Positions 23,742 through 35,120 are shown, numbered from the stretch's first letter. The stretch: 64,000 nucleotides of DNA from Phytophthora sp. 'mugwort' (GCA_033558025.1 JAUCEF010000018.1:3968001-4032000); one strand, 5' to 3'. The notes: generated from the sequence alone by a model not told the origin. Made by a program: numbers and translations.

Positions 23742-25042
23742 TTACGAAGAGACAGCTGTATTTTTATAGTTGGTTTTGAGCGCCTTGTTAAACGCATTCG
23801 TGACTGTGTCGGCCTCGATGGATTCCCAGGCCGAGATTACACGCTTTATCGTCGCTATGCGTTTTTCCTTTGCACTTGTAGCGGTAGCTTTTTCGGTCAA
23901 CCACGAAGCCTTCAGCTTCGCCTTCAAAGGCCCCATGATGCCTACATCTAATGGTTGGCATACGGAGGTAGAGGTTTTTGGCAATGGCTGGAGCACTGCC
24001 ATGAGCTTCTCCGAGACAATTGCCTCAGATTCACCAGATACATGGCACTCTAAGTTAACAACAAGCAGTAGAGATTGTTTTGTGATATGTTGCTGCAGTA
24101 GGGAGCGTAAGTAGAACTTCCACACCCGTGCTTCCATCCAGGCCATAGTCTGAACAGTATAAACATGGCCTAAAAATAGTACAGTCAGCCAGCTATAGTT
24201 ATCGAAAATGCTCAAAGTAATACAACGTACCTTCAGGGTAAGTCGGCAGTTCTTCCTTCTCGATGATGCCATTTTGCTCCCCGCGCACAATAAAGAGCAG
24301 TGGGAGCTTGACACCATCACCGTGAATAGTGCAAACAGCAGTCAATCTGGCAGAATGCTTCTGCTGGGCGGTTATTACAGACGATTGGCCCCTTTTCGAT
24401 AATATCTTGCCCGGTGGTGCGTCAAAGTAAATGCCAGTCTCGTCGCAGTTTAATACCTCGCTGGCATTATAACCGCTATAATTGGCCTAAAAAAATAGAG
24501 CGAACTCGTCTTGAACAGCTTCTAAGTCTTGGAGTTTTTCCTATAGAAGCAATACAGCACAACACAAAATTTGTCAGTTACACATCAGTTCTATAGTAGT
24601 AGTTTTATAGTATAATTGTTACCTTCATACCGTGCGGAGTACGCTGCACGAAGCCGTGTCGGTATGCGAAACGGCGTAGCAGCCTTAACAAAGATTCGTA
24701 TACTGTGAATGTGTCCTTCTTTCCCTCGGTGTAGTCCTCCAGCCACGCCGAGTGCTCGTCACGAACGTAGGATGCCATGATGGCGGCAGTGATAGGCCGG
24801 CTCTCACGACGTCTGTCCTTCATGAATGTGATGAGCTCCACTTTAAATGGAACAATCTCGGGGCGTCCAGGCGCTCGGGAAAGCGTCTTCTCGCTGCCTC
24901 TGAACGCAAATGTGTCCTCCTTCTTCTTCCGCCATCCACTGAGCGTCCACCGCGGAATTTTTTGCGACCTTGCAGCTTCGCGCTGACTAAGACCTTCTGT
25001 TGCTATAAGTGCATGCTGTTTCTGCTTCATAGAGTAATGCAT
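23742..25042 (-). pseudogene. pogo-type (HTH/CENP-B + DDE) transposase, almost intact
   Basis: Three exons join in frame: 24623-25042, 24231-24540 and 23742-24169. Exon 1 has an N-terminal helix-turn-helix (KQKQHALIATEGLSQREAAR) and a CENP-B-like region ending RTPHGMK. Exon 2 has the first catalytic Asp in NCDETGIYFD. Exon 3 has LLLVVNLECHVS and CQPLDVGIMGPLKAKL. Two lesions are visible: a TAG at 24487-24489 after DEFALFF, and the second catalytic site, normally VDN, reads VVN. Otherwise about 386 codons are preserved. Spliced DDE transposases cut and paste DNA in the nucleus; this copy should be inactive. Confidence 0.75.
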
Positions 25043-25142
25043 TCAACGTTGTGTAGGCTGGGAAAACACCTCGTCAACGAGGAGCGTAATGGCAGACTCC
25101 TCTGCGTGCTGCAGCGCCGAGTCGGCTGTCGAGGGCTCCGGT

Positions 25143-25157
25143 GGGGGGGGGGGGGGG
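25143..25157. repeat. G15 tract
   Basis: Fifteen consecutive G between two copies of the phrase ctgcagcgccgagtcgg, in the repeat/gene-island boundary region. No gene is recognised from 25043 to 25636; the last 100 bases should hold the promoter of the VOC-like gene. Confidence 0.8.
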
Positions 25158-25636
25158 CTGCAGCGCCGAGTCGGGCTCCGAGGGGGGCTCGACGGCTGCC
25201 TCCATTTGGGAATTAATTATTGGTGATAGACAAACAATTTTAGGATCAATTGCTTCAGGTTTTATTCTGAATAAAAAAAAAGTAAAAATGACTGGCACAG
25301 AATTTGAGACGGCTCTCTGGACGAATAAAACCAAGCTTTTGAGTAATTTGATTGGTTGATAAAATAGGTATGCACATCGTCTTTTATCATGCACGCCCGT
25401 CTTACGTTGACTGGCAGTTAGTTTTGTCGGCAGTTGCGTTCTGTCCGTCGGTGTACACTATGGATTGCGTTGGAGAAATGTGGTGCAACGATTGGTCCCG
25501 ACCAGAAAAATACCTATCCAATAAGGGAAAATTATAGTATATGGTGTGCTGAGTGTCGTCTCCAATGTAGCCATCCACAAGGCCACACACTCAGCAGGAT
25601 CCATTCCGGGATTGACAGTGTCAGACACCTGAACAA

Positions 25637-26704
25637 ATGAGCGCGACCGAGGCGACATGGAGCAAGGAGGAGGTGATCAAAGCCTTCGAGGATGCGGGCA
25701 ACCTCAAGTTCCTGGAGCACATTAACCTGTCCAACACAGACAAGTGCACCGAGGCCTCGCCCGCCTACATCTTCTACATGCGCGGCCTGCAGTGCGCGCG
25801 CGACCCTCGCCTGGCCTATCACTTCTGGGCCAACTTCGCGGGCCGCCATCAATTCCACCTGTTCACGGGCCAGCCCAAGAACGAGTGCATTAATGCCGTC
25901 ATCTACTTGTACGTGCCCGACCTGGACGCCATCGAGAAGAGCCTCGCGGCCGTTGCCGACGAGCTCAAGGGTACCAAGTTTGTCTTCGAGCGCATAAACG
26001 GCGGCGCCGAGACTACCATTGAGTATCCACAGGACAAGTGGCACGAGGTTATCGACATCTCCAAATATGACCATCTCAAGGTGAACGACCCGTACGGCAA
26101 CGAGCTGCGGCTCAACGTGACGCCGCGCAACTACAACTCTATCAACATGTCGCTGGGCAAAAAGCTGCCCGTTACCAACGACATTGAGGGCGTGGCTCAG
26201 GGCTTGCCGTTTCTGCTGTACCCATGCCGTCCGGGCATCGCCCAGGGCATCTCTCGCTTCTTTGAGCATTATCTCGGGGCCAAGACCGTAGCCACGAAGA
26301 AAGAAGGCAACGTGGAGCTCTATCGAACCACGGTGTTCTGTGGACCCCTGCAGGCAATTGTTTTTGACGAGCAAGAGTCCCAGAAGGACAGCAAGGGCGA
26401 GTATGATGGTCATCACGTGTGCATCCACATTAATCGCTTCAAGGAGTTTTACGAAAAGGCGTTCAACGAGTCTATGCAGTGGAACAACTTGCTGTTCTTT
26501 GACCGTTGCGACACCTGGTTCGAGGCTAACCGCGACCAGCAGTACCGCATCCTGCACCTGATCGACCCCGTGGACAAGAAGTTTCTCATGTCCTTTGAGA
26601 TGGAAATCCGTTCGGCGCAGCACTTCCGCTACCTTATCCACCGCAGCGACGTTACGGAAGAGGAGGAGGCCGCCAACGAGGTGCTTCGCAATAAAAAGTT
26701 GTAG
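25637..26704 (+). CDS. VOC (glyoxalase/dioxygenase fold)-like conserved protein
   Basis: Intron-free 355-residue frame with GC-rich, strongly biased codons, as in well-expressed housekeeping genes. Two halves are similar in style to vicinal-oxygen-chelate modules. Residues 70-165 contain FHLFTGQPKNECINAVIYLYV, VPDLDAIEKSLAAVA and DPYGNELRLN, the last being the typical end of a VOC module. Residues 190-345 contain RFFEHYLGA, GHHVCIHINRFKEFYEKAF and DPVDKKFLMSFEMEIRS. Substrate and metal ligands cannot be named. No signal peptide or membrane segment is present, so the protein is probably cytosolic. The next gene begins within a few hundred bases on the same strand. Confidence 0.8.
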   Translation: MSATEATWSKEEVIKAFEDAGNLKFLEHINLSNTDKCTEASPAYIFYMRGLQCARDPRLAYHFWANFAGRHQFHLFTGQPKNECINAVIYLYVPDLDAIEKSLAAVADELKGTKFVFERINGGAETTIEYPQDKWHEVIDISKYDHLKVNDPYGNELRLNVTPRNYNSINMSLGKKLPVTNDIEGVAQGLPFLLYPCRPGIAQGISRFFEHYLGAKTVATKKEGNVELYRTTVFCGPLQAIVFDEQESQKDSKGEYDGHHVCIHINRFKEFYEKAFNESMQWNNLLFFDRCDTWFEANRDQQYRILHLIDPVDKKFLMSFEMEIRSAQHFRYLIHRSDVTEEEEAANEVLRNKKL

Positions 26705-26972
26705 AGTTGACCTGCAATTTGCTGACAAAATGTTTGTTCGCCACGGCGCAGCACTTGACCTCATACATACGAGAACTGGTGCTCCGTCGATTGAAGTGAT
26801 AATACAACGATGTGTTCGCAGTTATAATATTCCTGTCGAGGAACCAGTCCAATTGACGCATGAACGACAGTTTTGGAACGCGCTGAAGCAGTATTTATAG
26901 CGAGCTATCGGTGGCAGCCAGCGTGTTGTACGAAGCACTAATACCATTATTGTTTTTGCTGAAGATACTGTA

Positions 26973-29532
26973 ATGCAGGTTCCTCTTCCTCTCGCAACTG
27001 ACGGCGTCAAGTCGTCGTTTCCACAGGGGGAGATGTCGATGCATGCTGCTGCACTGAAGCGCTTCCCAACGCTGCGTAAGAACTCGTTCTTGTATCAATT
27101 GCAAGACCAAATCCAGGTGCACGTGGCGACTGAGCCGCAGCGCCAGCGCCAGAAAGAAGTCAAGGAGATTTATCGCATTCTGCAGAGGCCCCCGGAAGCA
27201 CGTGAAGCGCAAGAAATCGACATTCTGTACGAGTGGGTGCTCAAAAATGGGAGTACAAACAAGATTTTCCAAGGTGCCCAAGAAATTATTTGCAAAACTA
27301 TTTGTCGAGAGATGACTTTGCTAGAGCTATCGACTCAAGGCGTAGTATGTTATCAGGGTGACTATGGCGACACATTCTACGTCATTATATCCGGCTCCGT
27401 GTCACTCTTTATCAATGCAAAACCTAAACCGAGAATTGCTCTTGAAGTGGAGAATAACTCCAGCCAATTATCTACAGATGAAGAAGACGTGAGGTTGAAA
27501 CCGGAGCAATATGGCACATTCATTAAGCATATCACCGACGGCGCCACTTTCGGTGAACTGGCAGTGATGGACCCGACAGCACGCAGGTCTTGTACTATTG
27601 TTTGCGACATGCCAACATCCTTCATCTGTCTAAAGCGAGGAGCTTACCAGCGACTTATCCGCATCACAAACTCGTCTCAGCTCGACTTTACGCAGATTGA
27701 GTTTTTAGAGACCATGCATTTCTTCGAAAGCTGGCCTCATGGTGAGCTCACGCGACTGTCGAATCGCTTGCGACAAGTGCATTATCCAGCAGACAGCTAC
27801 CTTACTCGAATTGGTGCTGATGCGAACGTTGTGTTCTTCATCTACGCGGGTATAGTGCAGGAAACAGTGCCAATGATTCAATTGCTCAATGAGAACGGTA
27901 CTGTCCAGCGTTGTGCAGAACTTGAAAGCAATTTGGCTAAAAGGAGGATGCAAGGACTTGGTGGGAAAAGAAGTACACAGCAATGGCAGCGTACAGAACT
28001 CGAGCTTAGTTTGTATCAGGACCACGACATTTGCGCCGAGTATCCGATCCTTTTCAATATGTCGACATGCAGCACTGACTTGCTTGCAGGTAAGCCTATT
28101 TTCTAGTCTTTTTGCTTGCGTACGGATGTCATCACGATGATTAAAAATTTAGTTTATGTGGGTGGCTGAAGTGACAGACGTGAAGACTCTCGTTATGGAT
28201 GTACGTATATTAACAATGTATTGGGTCCTGTCATGAGCTGACAAATTGGTGTTTGTGTGGATTTCTCGCCTATGGATAGAGAGAAACTTGGAAAGAACTG
28301 TTCTATATGCACGCACTGGACCATATACGAGAATCGTTTAGCAAATTGCGCAAACTAGCTGAAGCTCGAGACAATTGGCGCAAGACTCGGGTTAAACTAG
28401 CCCTTGCGAATCCAGGATTAATTCTCACAATGTACGTCCAGCTTCATGTGCGAGGATACTTCCTACTGTTTCTAAAATCGTCAATGGTGTCATGGTGTCA
28501 CTATTTAGCTCCACTAAAGCCATGATGCAAGAGGGAAAGTGTCTTTGTGGTTGGTGTGGCAATCAAGATCACACAACTGGAGACGCATGTTGCCCAGGAC
28601 TGGCAGCATCGAAGAAGAAGCAAGAAGACCGGCAGAAGAAGGCGCATGCGAAGAAGAACAAGAAGATGCTGGAACTGACGGCCAAGATGCAGACGGCAAA
28701 TGACAGTATTCACGCTGCAATGACCTTGGTTCATTCCGTTAGAGAATTTCCGACGAGGAAGAGAACAGTTGTGGGTTTTACTAAACCTACACTCGTGACC
28801 CTCAACGCTGTACTAGGACAAGTACAGCTAGAGGGGGCCATACAGCCAACACCTCCACGTTTATTGGCTCCACGAAGACTTCTGAGTCCAAGTATCAAGA
28901 TTGCCGCACAAAATGTGCTATCTATCGATACTGCGACCACTTTCTCGACGAATCAATTCGAAAAACTCCAGACTGAAGTCGTCCTCGAAAAGAGCAACAA
29001 AGCTGAACGACAAGATCCAATAAAGCAACTCAGTGTCGGTACTCCGAGTACTCCCAGTGATATCGCTGCCTACAGAAAACTCGCCATCTCCGACTTTCCC
29101 AAGCTTCTTAAGGCATCAAATAGTCTGTACGCAAGATACCAAAACTCTTTTGAAAGCAAAGAAGGGCAGACTTTGCCCGACATCAAGGTCGAAGACGTGC
29201 GGAAAGGAGCGTTCGTAGAGAGCTTGGCGGACACATATAAGTACGAAATGGTTCGAAAGGCCCACCGGATGTCCTCTATGGAGCAATATCTTGGAGTGCG
29301 GACTAAAGTTCTTGGAGATATTACAGCAGCTCAAGAAGGCGGTGACTACCATGAGCACTGCCGACTTCCTCGAAAGCCCAAGATACCAAAGCCCTCCCGC
29401 CGATTAATGAACCCCAAAACGAAGCAGCCTCGACCGGACCGCTTCAACAGGAAAATCAATCGCATGATGAGGAAGATTTGGAGAAAAGACCACCCGTTGC
29501 CGGTTGTCGAAGAGAGCTTGTGTGACCCTTAG
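26973..29532 (+). CDS. Protein with two cyclic-nucleotide-binding domains
   Basis: Exons 26973-28089, 28172-28200, 28280-28431 and 28509-29532 join in frame with GT-AG borders. The first CNB domain lies at residues about 105-235 (VVCYQGDYGDTFYVIISGSVSLF, then FGELAVMDPTARRSCTI). That phosphate-binding cassette has ARRS where cAMP-binding proteins have PRAA. A second CNB-like fold follows (FFESWPHGELTRLSNRLR, ADSYLTRIGADANVVFFIYAG). The C-terminal half is Lys-rich with a Cys-cluster (CLCGWCGNQDHTTGDACC) and a coiled-coil-like stretch. No kinase or channel segment is seen, so it is a stand-alone cNMP sensor or scaffold. A frame from 26730 (MFVRHGAALDL) to 26900 may be an upstream exon, which would leave 25 bases to the VOC gene. 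Confidence 0.75.
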
Positions 29533-29565
29533 CACGTCCAAGCTGTATATGATTGACGAATCCCG

Positions 29566-30694
29566 CTATGATAAAGCCTTAGATGCTCTGGAAATCGCAA
29601 CGAGCTCAATAAGAAGAGGTTTAAGCTCGTTAATTGGCAGCATCGTAGCAGCATCGCAGAGGGCCTTCGACGGGTCAAGATGCGTCTCAAAGAAAAAGCC
29701 GTCAACGCCTACAGCCGCAGCCATTCTCGCTATTGTCGGGATAAACTCGCGATCACCTCCGCTGGTGTTTGCTCCAGCGTGCGTCCCACTGGGTCGTTGA
29801 ACACTGCAACACACCAAATCCCCATTAAATACTGTACGACGACACTTACGAGGCCTCAACTACGTGGTCTTACCTGTGGGTAACATCCTGAACAACCAGT
29901 CCATTGGACCGCCGCAGCTTCGGAAGATTCCTCGCATCTACCACCAAGTCTCCGTAGCCAAACATACTTCCACGCTCTGTCAGAATAAAGTCTACGCCAC
30001 AGATCAGATTAGACTCATGCACACAAGTCCTCCTAAATGTCTTTTTCAACAATATCACCGCACCAGAATCGTCCTGCGTGATCCCAATTTTCTTGGCAGC
30101 AAGCAGCTAAAGTACAAAACAACATAAACATGTTCGTGTGAGCCTTAAGACTACGCTCACTCTACCACCAAAACGTCTGTCGATGCACCATGGTCTCCGC
30201 CGAAAGCATCTGCCCCTTCTTGAGGTTCACGAGTCTTCCGGAATTCGCTGCAGCAACGAGCAGATCCGTCTGTCGACTTAGAAAAGCTGGGATCTGGATG
30301 ATATCCACCACCTCCGCCACTGGAGACACTTGGTGCGTCTCGTGCACGTCTGTAAGCACTGGGAGCCCCGTCGCGTTCTTCACTTGTTGCAGCATCTCCA
30401 GTCCGCGCTTCAGCCCAGGACCTCTGTAGCTCGTAAGATCCTGGCGGTTAGCCTTGTCGAAACTGGCCTTGAAGATGACGGGGATCTGCAGCTCCTTCTG
30501 CATAGCAGCCAAACTGCAAACACGCAGAATAGTCACTTTGTGTATGTCATAATGCGACTATTCCACTGCAGCTGCACGTACCGGTCAGCGATGGCCATGA
30601 CGACCCGCTCGGACTCCAGCACACATGGCCCAGCTATTAGGAAGAACGGATAAGCCTCCCTCAGCGTCTTGGCCAGCGCGCGGCGGTGCATCAT
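29566..30694 (-). CDS. kdsA: 2-dehydro-3-deoxyphosphooctonate aldolase (KDO8P synthase)
   Basis: Condenses phosphoenolpyruvate with arabinose 5-phosphate to KDO 8-phosphate, the precursor of the sugar KDO found in bacterial lipopolysaccharide and plant rhamnogalacturonan II. Five exons (30582-30694, 30189-30513, 30064-30106, 29874-29991, 29566-29803) join in frame to 278 residues, the usual family length. Motifs in order: [23 protein letters not shown] (the KANR block), [64 protein letters not shown] and [10 protein letters not shown]. It ends 33 bases from the stop of the convergent CNB gene. The introns show that it is a resident nuclear gene, not contamination. Confidence 0.92.
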
Positions 30695-30786
30695 CTTGGC
30701 CGATCGACGTCAGCCGCAGGAATGACCGATGACGAGTCGTTTATGTGATTATGTGATTTACAGCATGGGTACATTTCTATACAGGA

Positions 30787-31527
30787 CTATAGTGGATCGC
30801 GGCGCATGGTCAGTGTCCCATACTCGGAGGTATCCTCCTTCTTGTCATGTACAAATAGGTCTGCAGAGCTGGTTTGTCTCTGATAGGGAGAGTTGATGGC
30901 GGTAATATCCTCCGCTTCGTCGCTGATATCTTGCATTGTTGCAGCCACTGGCTGCTCGCGGTTCCTCTGGATCACCTCTTGGACTGCGTGCTTGAACGCT
31001 GTCTCGTCATCATTATTCTCGAGCGCTGCGATGACCATATTGGCCAGTCGGTCGACCTCGTCCTCCAACTCTTCGTCGTCGTAGATCAACCTCATTGCCT
31101 CCATGTGGAAGCGCAGCATGTCGGAAACGCAGAAGATGATGGCTACATAAAGCGCCGGCCCGCGCTTAATCACCATATTCTTGTCCAGCACGAGCTCTAC
31201 CGACCCGTAGACCCACATGGTGATCTTGAGACCCATGAGGTTGCGATCAAAGTTGTTGGGATCGGGGCCGTAGTTGCCCAGCAGCTTGGCGCTGTAGAGC
31301 AGCGTCACGGTGCAGATCAGAGGCACCCAGGCCATATAATACGTCGTTTGCAGCTCCTGCACGTCGCGTTTGCTCGGATCTGGGCTTTGGAAGAGCGACA
31401 CCATGAGTAGCAGCGAGAGATACAGCTCTAGTATGCATACCACAAAGGGTTTGACCGAGCTTTCATACGCCGCTAACATGCGCTGCCGTATCTTGCACTT
31501 GCTGGGTCTGGTCATGGCTTCACTCAT
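30787..31527 (-). CDS. Small multi-pass membrane protein, unknown
   Basis: The start is placed at MSEAMTRPSKC; the frame is open to an upstream ATG at 31578, only 22 bases from the divergent Pth start. About 246 residues. Hydrophobic segments: FVVCILELYLSLLLMVSLF, YYMAWVPLICTVTLLYSAKLL, a weaker one around LMGLKITMWVYGSVEL, and ALYVAIIFCVSDML, suggesting three or four membrane passes. The C-terminal 100 residues are soluble and acidic (YDDEELEDEVDRLANM), with a Ser/Thr-rich end. I do not recognise the family. Its 3' end is 92 bases from the KDO8P synthase start on the same strand. Confidence 0.65.
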   Translation of the reverse strand: MSEAMTRPSKCKIRQRMLAAYESSVKPFVVCILELYLSLLLMVSLFQSPDPSKRDVQELQTTYYMAWVPLICTVTLLYSAKLLGNYGPDPNNFDRNLMGLKITMWVYGSVELVLDKNMVIKRGPALYVAIIFCVSDMLRFHMEAMRLIYDDEELEDEVDRLANMVIAALENNDDETAFKHAVQEVIQRNREQPVAATMQDISDEAEDITAINSPYQRQTSSADLFVHDKKEDTSEYGTLTMRRDPL

Positions 31528-31600
31528 TTGTGCTTTTGTGCATTTGAGTTTTTGATGAGAACTAATTCGGATCCCCACACATTAATAATTCATAGTCAAG

Positions 31601-32736
31601 ATGCTGCGCGTGTGGCGACGGCCGCTGCGAGTTGTGTTCCGTCAGCGCGGGGGCTTGGTGGTTTCTGGCTTCTCCAGCTCAGATATTTGCTCTAGCAGCG
31701 AGGGAGACAGCGAAAAGGCTGCCGTCACGGCGTCTCCGCCCAAGTACGACCACGTCCGCAAGCTCATCGTTGGTTTGGGCAACCCTGGTGACAAGTTCAT
31801 TAACACAAGGTGCGGCCGCCATTCTACAGCTACAATATTTGTGTGAGGACGACGTTTTTGATTGAGTGTGTAATGCGGCGTGTTGGTTGGGCCAGGCACA
31901 ACATTGGCTTCCTTGCAGTGAGGCACTTCCTGGACACGTATGCTTCGCAAGTGACGGTGCGCAGCCCTCGGCCATCAAACGCCGCATATCTGCTCTAGTT
32001 ATTGGGATCGAAGTTTTGACATTTGTGTGGTATCTTCTGCTTACGGACACAGGGACAGCGTCTGGAGCTGCAACACGAAGCGGGAAATCATGGTGATGTG
32101 GCGCGATTCCGCGTTTCATTCCAGCAGGACGCTACTGATAAGGAGTATGCGTACCCAGTAGACGACTTGGTCAACCGATTATCGAAGCGCGCTAAGGAGC
32201 GCACTTTGAAGGAGGGCGTTCCTCACGAAGAGGTGAACGTCGCGTTATTGCTGCCGTCGACTTACATGAACTGCTCGGGCACTGCTGTCCGGGCCTTTAT
32301 GCAGTCGCATCGCTGGCGACTCAAGAAGAACCCACTGGCGTTGAATCGACAGGATGAGCTGCTTGTAGTGATGGACGATGTGGCGCTGCCGTTCGGCGAG
32401 TGCCGCTTCAAGGCGAAGGGAGGGCCAGGTGGACAGAATGGTGTGCGCGATATTATCAAGTGTACGGGTACAGAGCGCTTCGCTCGACTGCGCATTGGTG
32501 TGGGTGCGCCGTACTGGTTTGCAGGAGGCAACAGTGGAGCACCATCAGGGACTGCGATAGACAAGTACGTGCTTGGACGTTTCAACGGCGACGAGCAGGA
32601 GATGATGATAGACTTGCTGCGCTACACGAATGATCTGTTGCGGCTGTATCTGCACCGAGGCGTAGCGCAGGCCACTACGTACGCCAACAGCATGAACTTG
32701 CAACTTTACTTAACTGGTAAGGCTCGTCATCAATAG
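31601..32736 (+). CDS. PTH1: Peptidyl-tRNA hydrolase (bacterial-type Pth), probably mitochondrial
   Basis: Hydrolyses the ester bond of peptidyl-tRNAs released from stalled ribosomes. Exons 31601-31809, 31896-31950 and 32053-32736 join in frame (AG|G for Arg, then CAA|GGA), giving about 315 residues. Motifs: LIVGLGNPGDKF, then NTRHNIGFLAVRHF with the catalytic His across the first intron; TYMNCSGTAVRAFM; and DDVALPFGECRFKAKGG with the essential Asp. The block normally GGHNG reads GGQNG, so the second active-site His is Gln. The first 25 residues (MLRVWRRPLRVVFRQRGG) are Arg-rich without acids, as in a mitochondrial presequence. Residues about 105-140 form an insertion relative to bacterial Pth. 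Confidence 0.9.
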
Positions 32737-32872
32737 ACTGTTACAATTCAGGCGTTACACTTGAAGTTTGTAAACCCAATCCCCTACCCACGACACGTTG
32801 CAGGAAGAGCGCCATTTGTCAGTTACCTAAGCCCCTTTGTGTATCATCGCTTCGACCTCGTCGATCGACAGC

Positions 32873-34020
32873 ATGTCCCCGACGCTTCCTGTGCCCGTGC
32901 AAGTCTCGCGGAAGGACCTGCCGCGCGTCCTCGCTGTTGTGGCGCTAGGCTACGTAGCCGTTTCGTGGCTAGTGCTCCAGATGGATGCCTACTTTGCTGT
33001 GGAGGAACAGGACGAGAGCCTCAGCTTCCCGTTCGTGCACTCGTGGCATCCTTCTTATCGGCGCCGCTATGGGTACTAAATCGCTAACTGAGGGTATTTA
33101 ATTCATGGACACAGTAAGGTGAGGGCGTTCGTCGCGCTCTACACGGTGATGATGGCGATCTCCCGCTTTTACGAGCACGGTATGGACATATATCACATCA
33201 CTGCGATGACACCTCTACTGTGTACTAATGCATTCTGCTGCTGGTGCAAAAGGCACGTACGTGCTCTACGAGATGCTCTGGGCGTGCAACGTGTCGCTTG
33301 TGCTTGTGGTCATGGCGCTCTATTTTTCCAAGCCGTTCCTGGTCGGCGTTGCGGTAAGGATGCTGTGGCATTCTCTTGTCCAAGTAAAATGGAGGAAACG
33401 CTGGTTAGACTGATTTTTTTTTCGTGCTGTAGATGGTGACGGTATCGGGAGACCAGTTACTCTGGTACATTGACACCCTCTCGTTCGTTCTTCACGGCAA
33501 GTTCATCACGGGCGCCATGAACTACCTCACGTACCCGGAAAACCGCTCGTTCTCCAAGACGTTCTTCGCAACGCATCACCTGTGGTTCCTACCCCTTTGT
33601 CTATACGTACGTTACCTTTTTCTATTAGGATGTAAAATACGCCCAGCTTTCTCAAAACTTTATTATGATGGTTACGAGCAGATCACGACGGGACACGGCG
33701 GCATGCACGCCTCAAGCTTCGCTGGATCATCCATCCTGACCACCTTCCTGGCTGCATTCTGCCGCACTTTCACTCCCTTCGAAGTGCGTGTGCCAGGCAG
33801 TGAACACGTGATTTATCTGAACGTGAACGGTGGCTATGAGTTCTGGAAAGACATCAAAATCCCGCTTCTTCATTTGCTAGACCACCACCACCCGGCACTG
33901 TACATTCCATTCCTTGCCATCATGGGAAACCTCGTTGCAAACGGTTTTCCTCACATGCTGGTTCTTGGTGTCGCGCTTGGCCTCCAGTTTAATCCGCTAC
34001 TTGAAGGAATTACCCACTAA
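32873..34020 (+). CDS. Multi-pass membrane protein, unknown family
   Basis: Exons 32873-33072, 33115-33179, 33253-33353, 33433-33606 and 33682-34020 join in frame to 292 residues. Hydrophobic stretches: VLAVVALGYVAVSWLVL, FVALYTVMMAI, MLWACNVSLVLVVMALYF, the segment around LWFLPLCLY, and a C-terminal pair (ALYIPFLAIMGNLVANGF, MLVLGVALGLQF), so about six passes. Polar motifs that may matter are GDQLLWYIDT, ATHHLWFLP, TTGHGGMHASSF and LLDHHHPALYIPF, all His-rich. The fourth intron (33607-33681) is also open in frame, so retention would add 25 residues. I do not recognise the family. Confidence 0.7.
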
Positions 34021-34185
34021 AAAGCAATAGAGGACGAGAGGTAGACGTAACAAAATTAAAATGAATGGCATTTCAATCTCGTGTAATAAACAGCTAAGCT
34101 GAAAAATACTTTAAATAGTGGCATTTTTCTTTCGATCTATCGTGAGAAGACGCATCGACCGCTTCAGTACCATTGATACTGCAAC

Positions 34186-34976
34186 ATGAGCGACGACGCG
34201 GTACGGCGTAGATCACACATTTATCCAGTGGAACCGATGTCATGAATTACTCGCTGCATTATATAGGAATATTCAGTGACTTACGTGGATGACCGTCCGG
34301 AGGAGTCCAAGTACTTGCGCCGCGAGGGCGAAGTGAAGATCATGTACGCCAACGGGGACACTTTCGAAGGGACAATTGGTCCGGATTGCTTGAAGCACGG
34401 AGAAGGGAAGTACACGTGGAACCAGCGCAATCCGGAAGGAGAATGTGAGTGAAAATAGCGTACTTTGCGCTGTGAGTGCATGCTAATTGGTGTTTGGGTG
34501 AGTGGTTGCTGCTAGTGTTCATGCTCGCGACGTTCGAGGGGACGTACGTGAACGGCAGTAAGAACGGACTGGGAAAAATGACATTTGCTAATGGAGACGT
34601 GTACCACGGAGAGTGGAAGGCAGATAATATGACGGGCGAGGGATCCTTCATGTACGCCAATGGAGATATCTTCAGCGGCAGGTTCGACAGCGGCATCCGC
34701 TCCGGCAAAGGCACGTACGAGTTCGCGGCAGATAAGAGTCTTTTCGTGGGAGAATGGGCGGACAACACTATCACGAATGGAAAATGGGTCTTCAAGGACG
34801 GTGGCTCGTACGTCGGACGCTTTGAAAATGGGAATCCAATTGGGAATTGTATGCTTAAGTTCCCAAGCGGCCTCCAGCAAGACGGGGAGTACGTCAAGGC
34901 GCAGACGACAAATGACACTGGAGAAGAGGTGACGGTACACAAGTTTGTGGGCGGCTTGATCGTTAAAGTACGCTAG
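34186..34976 (+). CDS. MORN-repeat protein, radial-spoke-head-1-like
   Basis: Exons 34186-34200 (five codons), 34267-34444 and 34516-34976 join in frame to 217 residues. At least six MORN repeats are visible, e.g. YANGDTFEGTIGPD, FEGTYVNGSKNGLGKMTF, YHGEWKADNMTGEGSFMY, FSGRFDSGIRSGKGTYEF, FVGEWADNTITNGKW and YVGRFENGNPIGNCMLKF. The ending (NGNPIGN...SGLQQDGEY) parallels the last repeat of RSPH1 (NKNPVG...EQHGEY), which supports a flagellar radial spoke role, plausible for zoospores. MORN repeats also occur in other scaffold and membrane-associated proteins, so the ciliary role is inference. Confidence 0.75.
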
Positions 34977-35120
34977 CTACCATCGACCACCATCTCGGCG
35001 AGGGCCAAGCACAAAGTAACAACCGATCAACCTCAATACAGCAAGTAATCCATGCAAAGTGTATGATTCCATTCCTTACCGCTCGTTCACATAGAACAGA
35101 GCGCCATCGGGCCACTGCTC

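Noticed and set aside
25532..26764. 410-codon minus-strand frame opposite the VOC-like gene
   Set aside because: Typical antisense shadow of a GC-rich, codon-biased gene; no motif, while the plus-strand frame has VOC-like motifs.
33607..33681. Extra coding segment in the multi-pass membrane protein instead of an intron
   Set aside because: The segment is open in frame, but GTACGT and CAG borders and the break in the hydrophobic pattern favour an intron; noted as possible retention.
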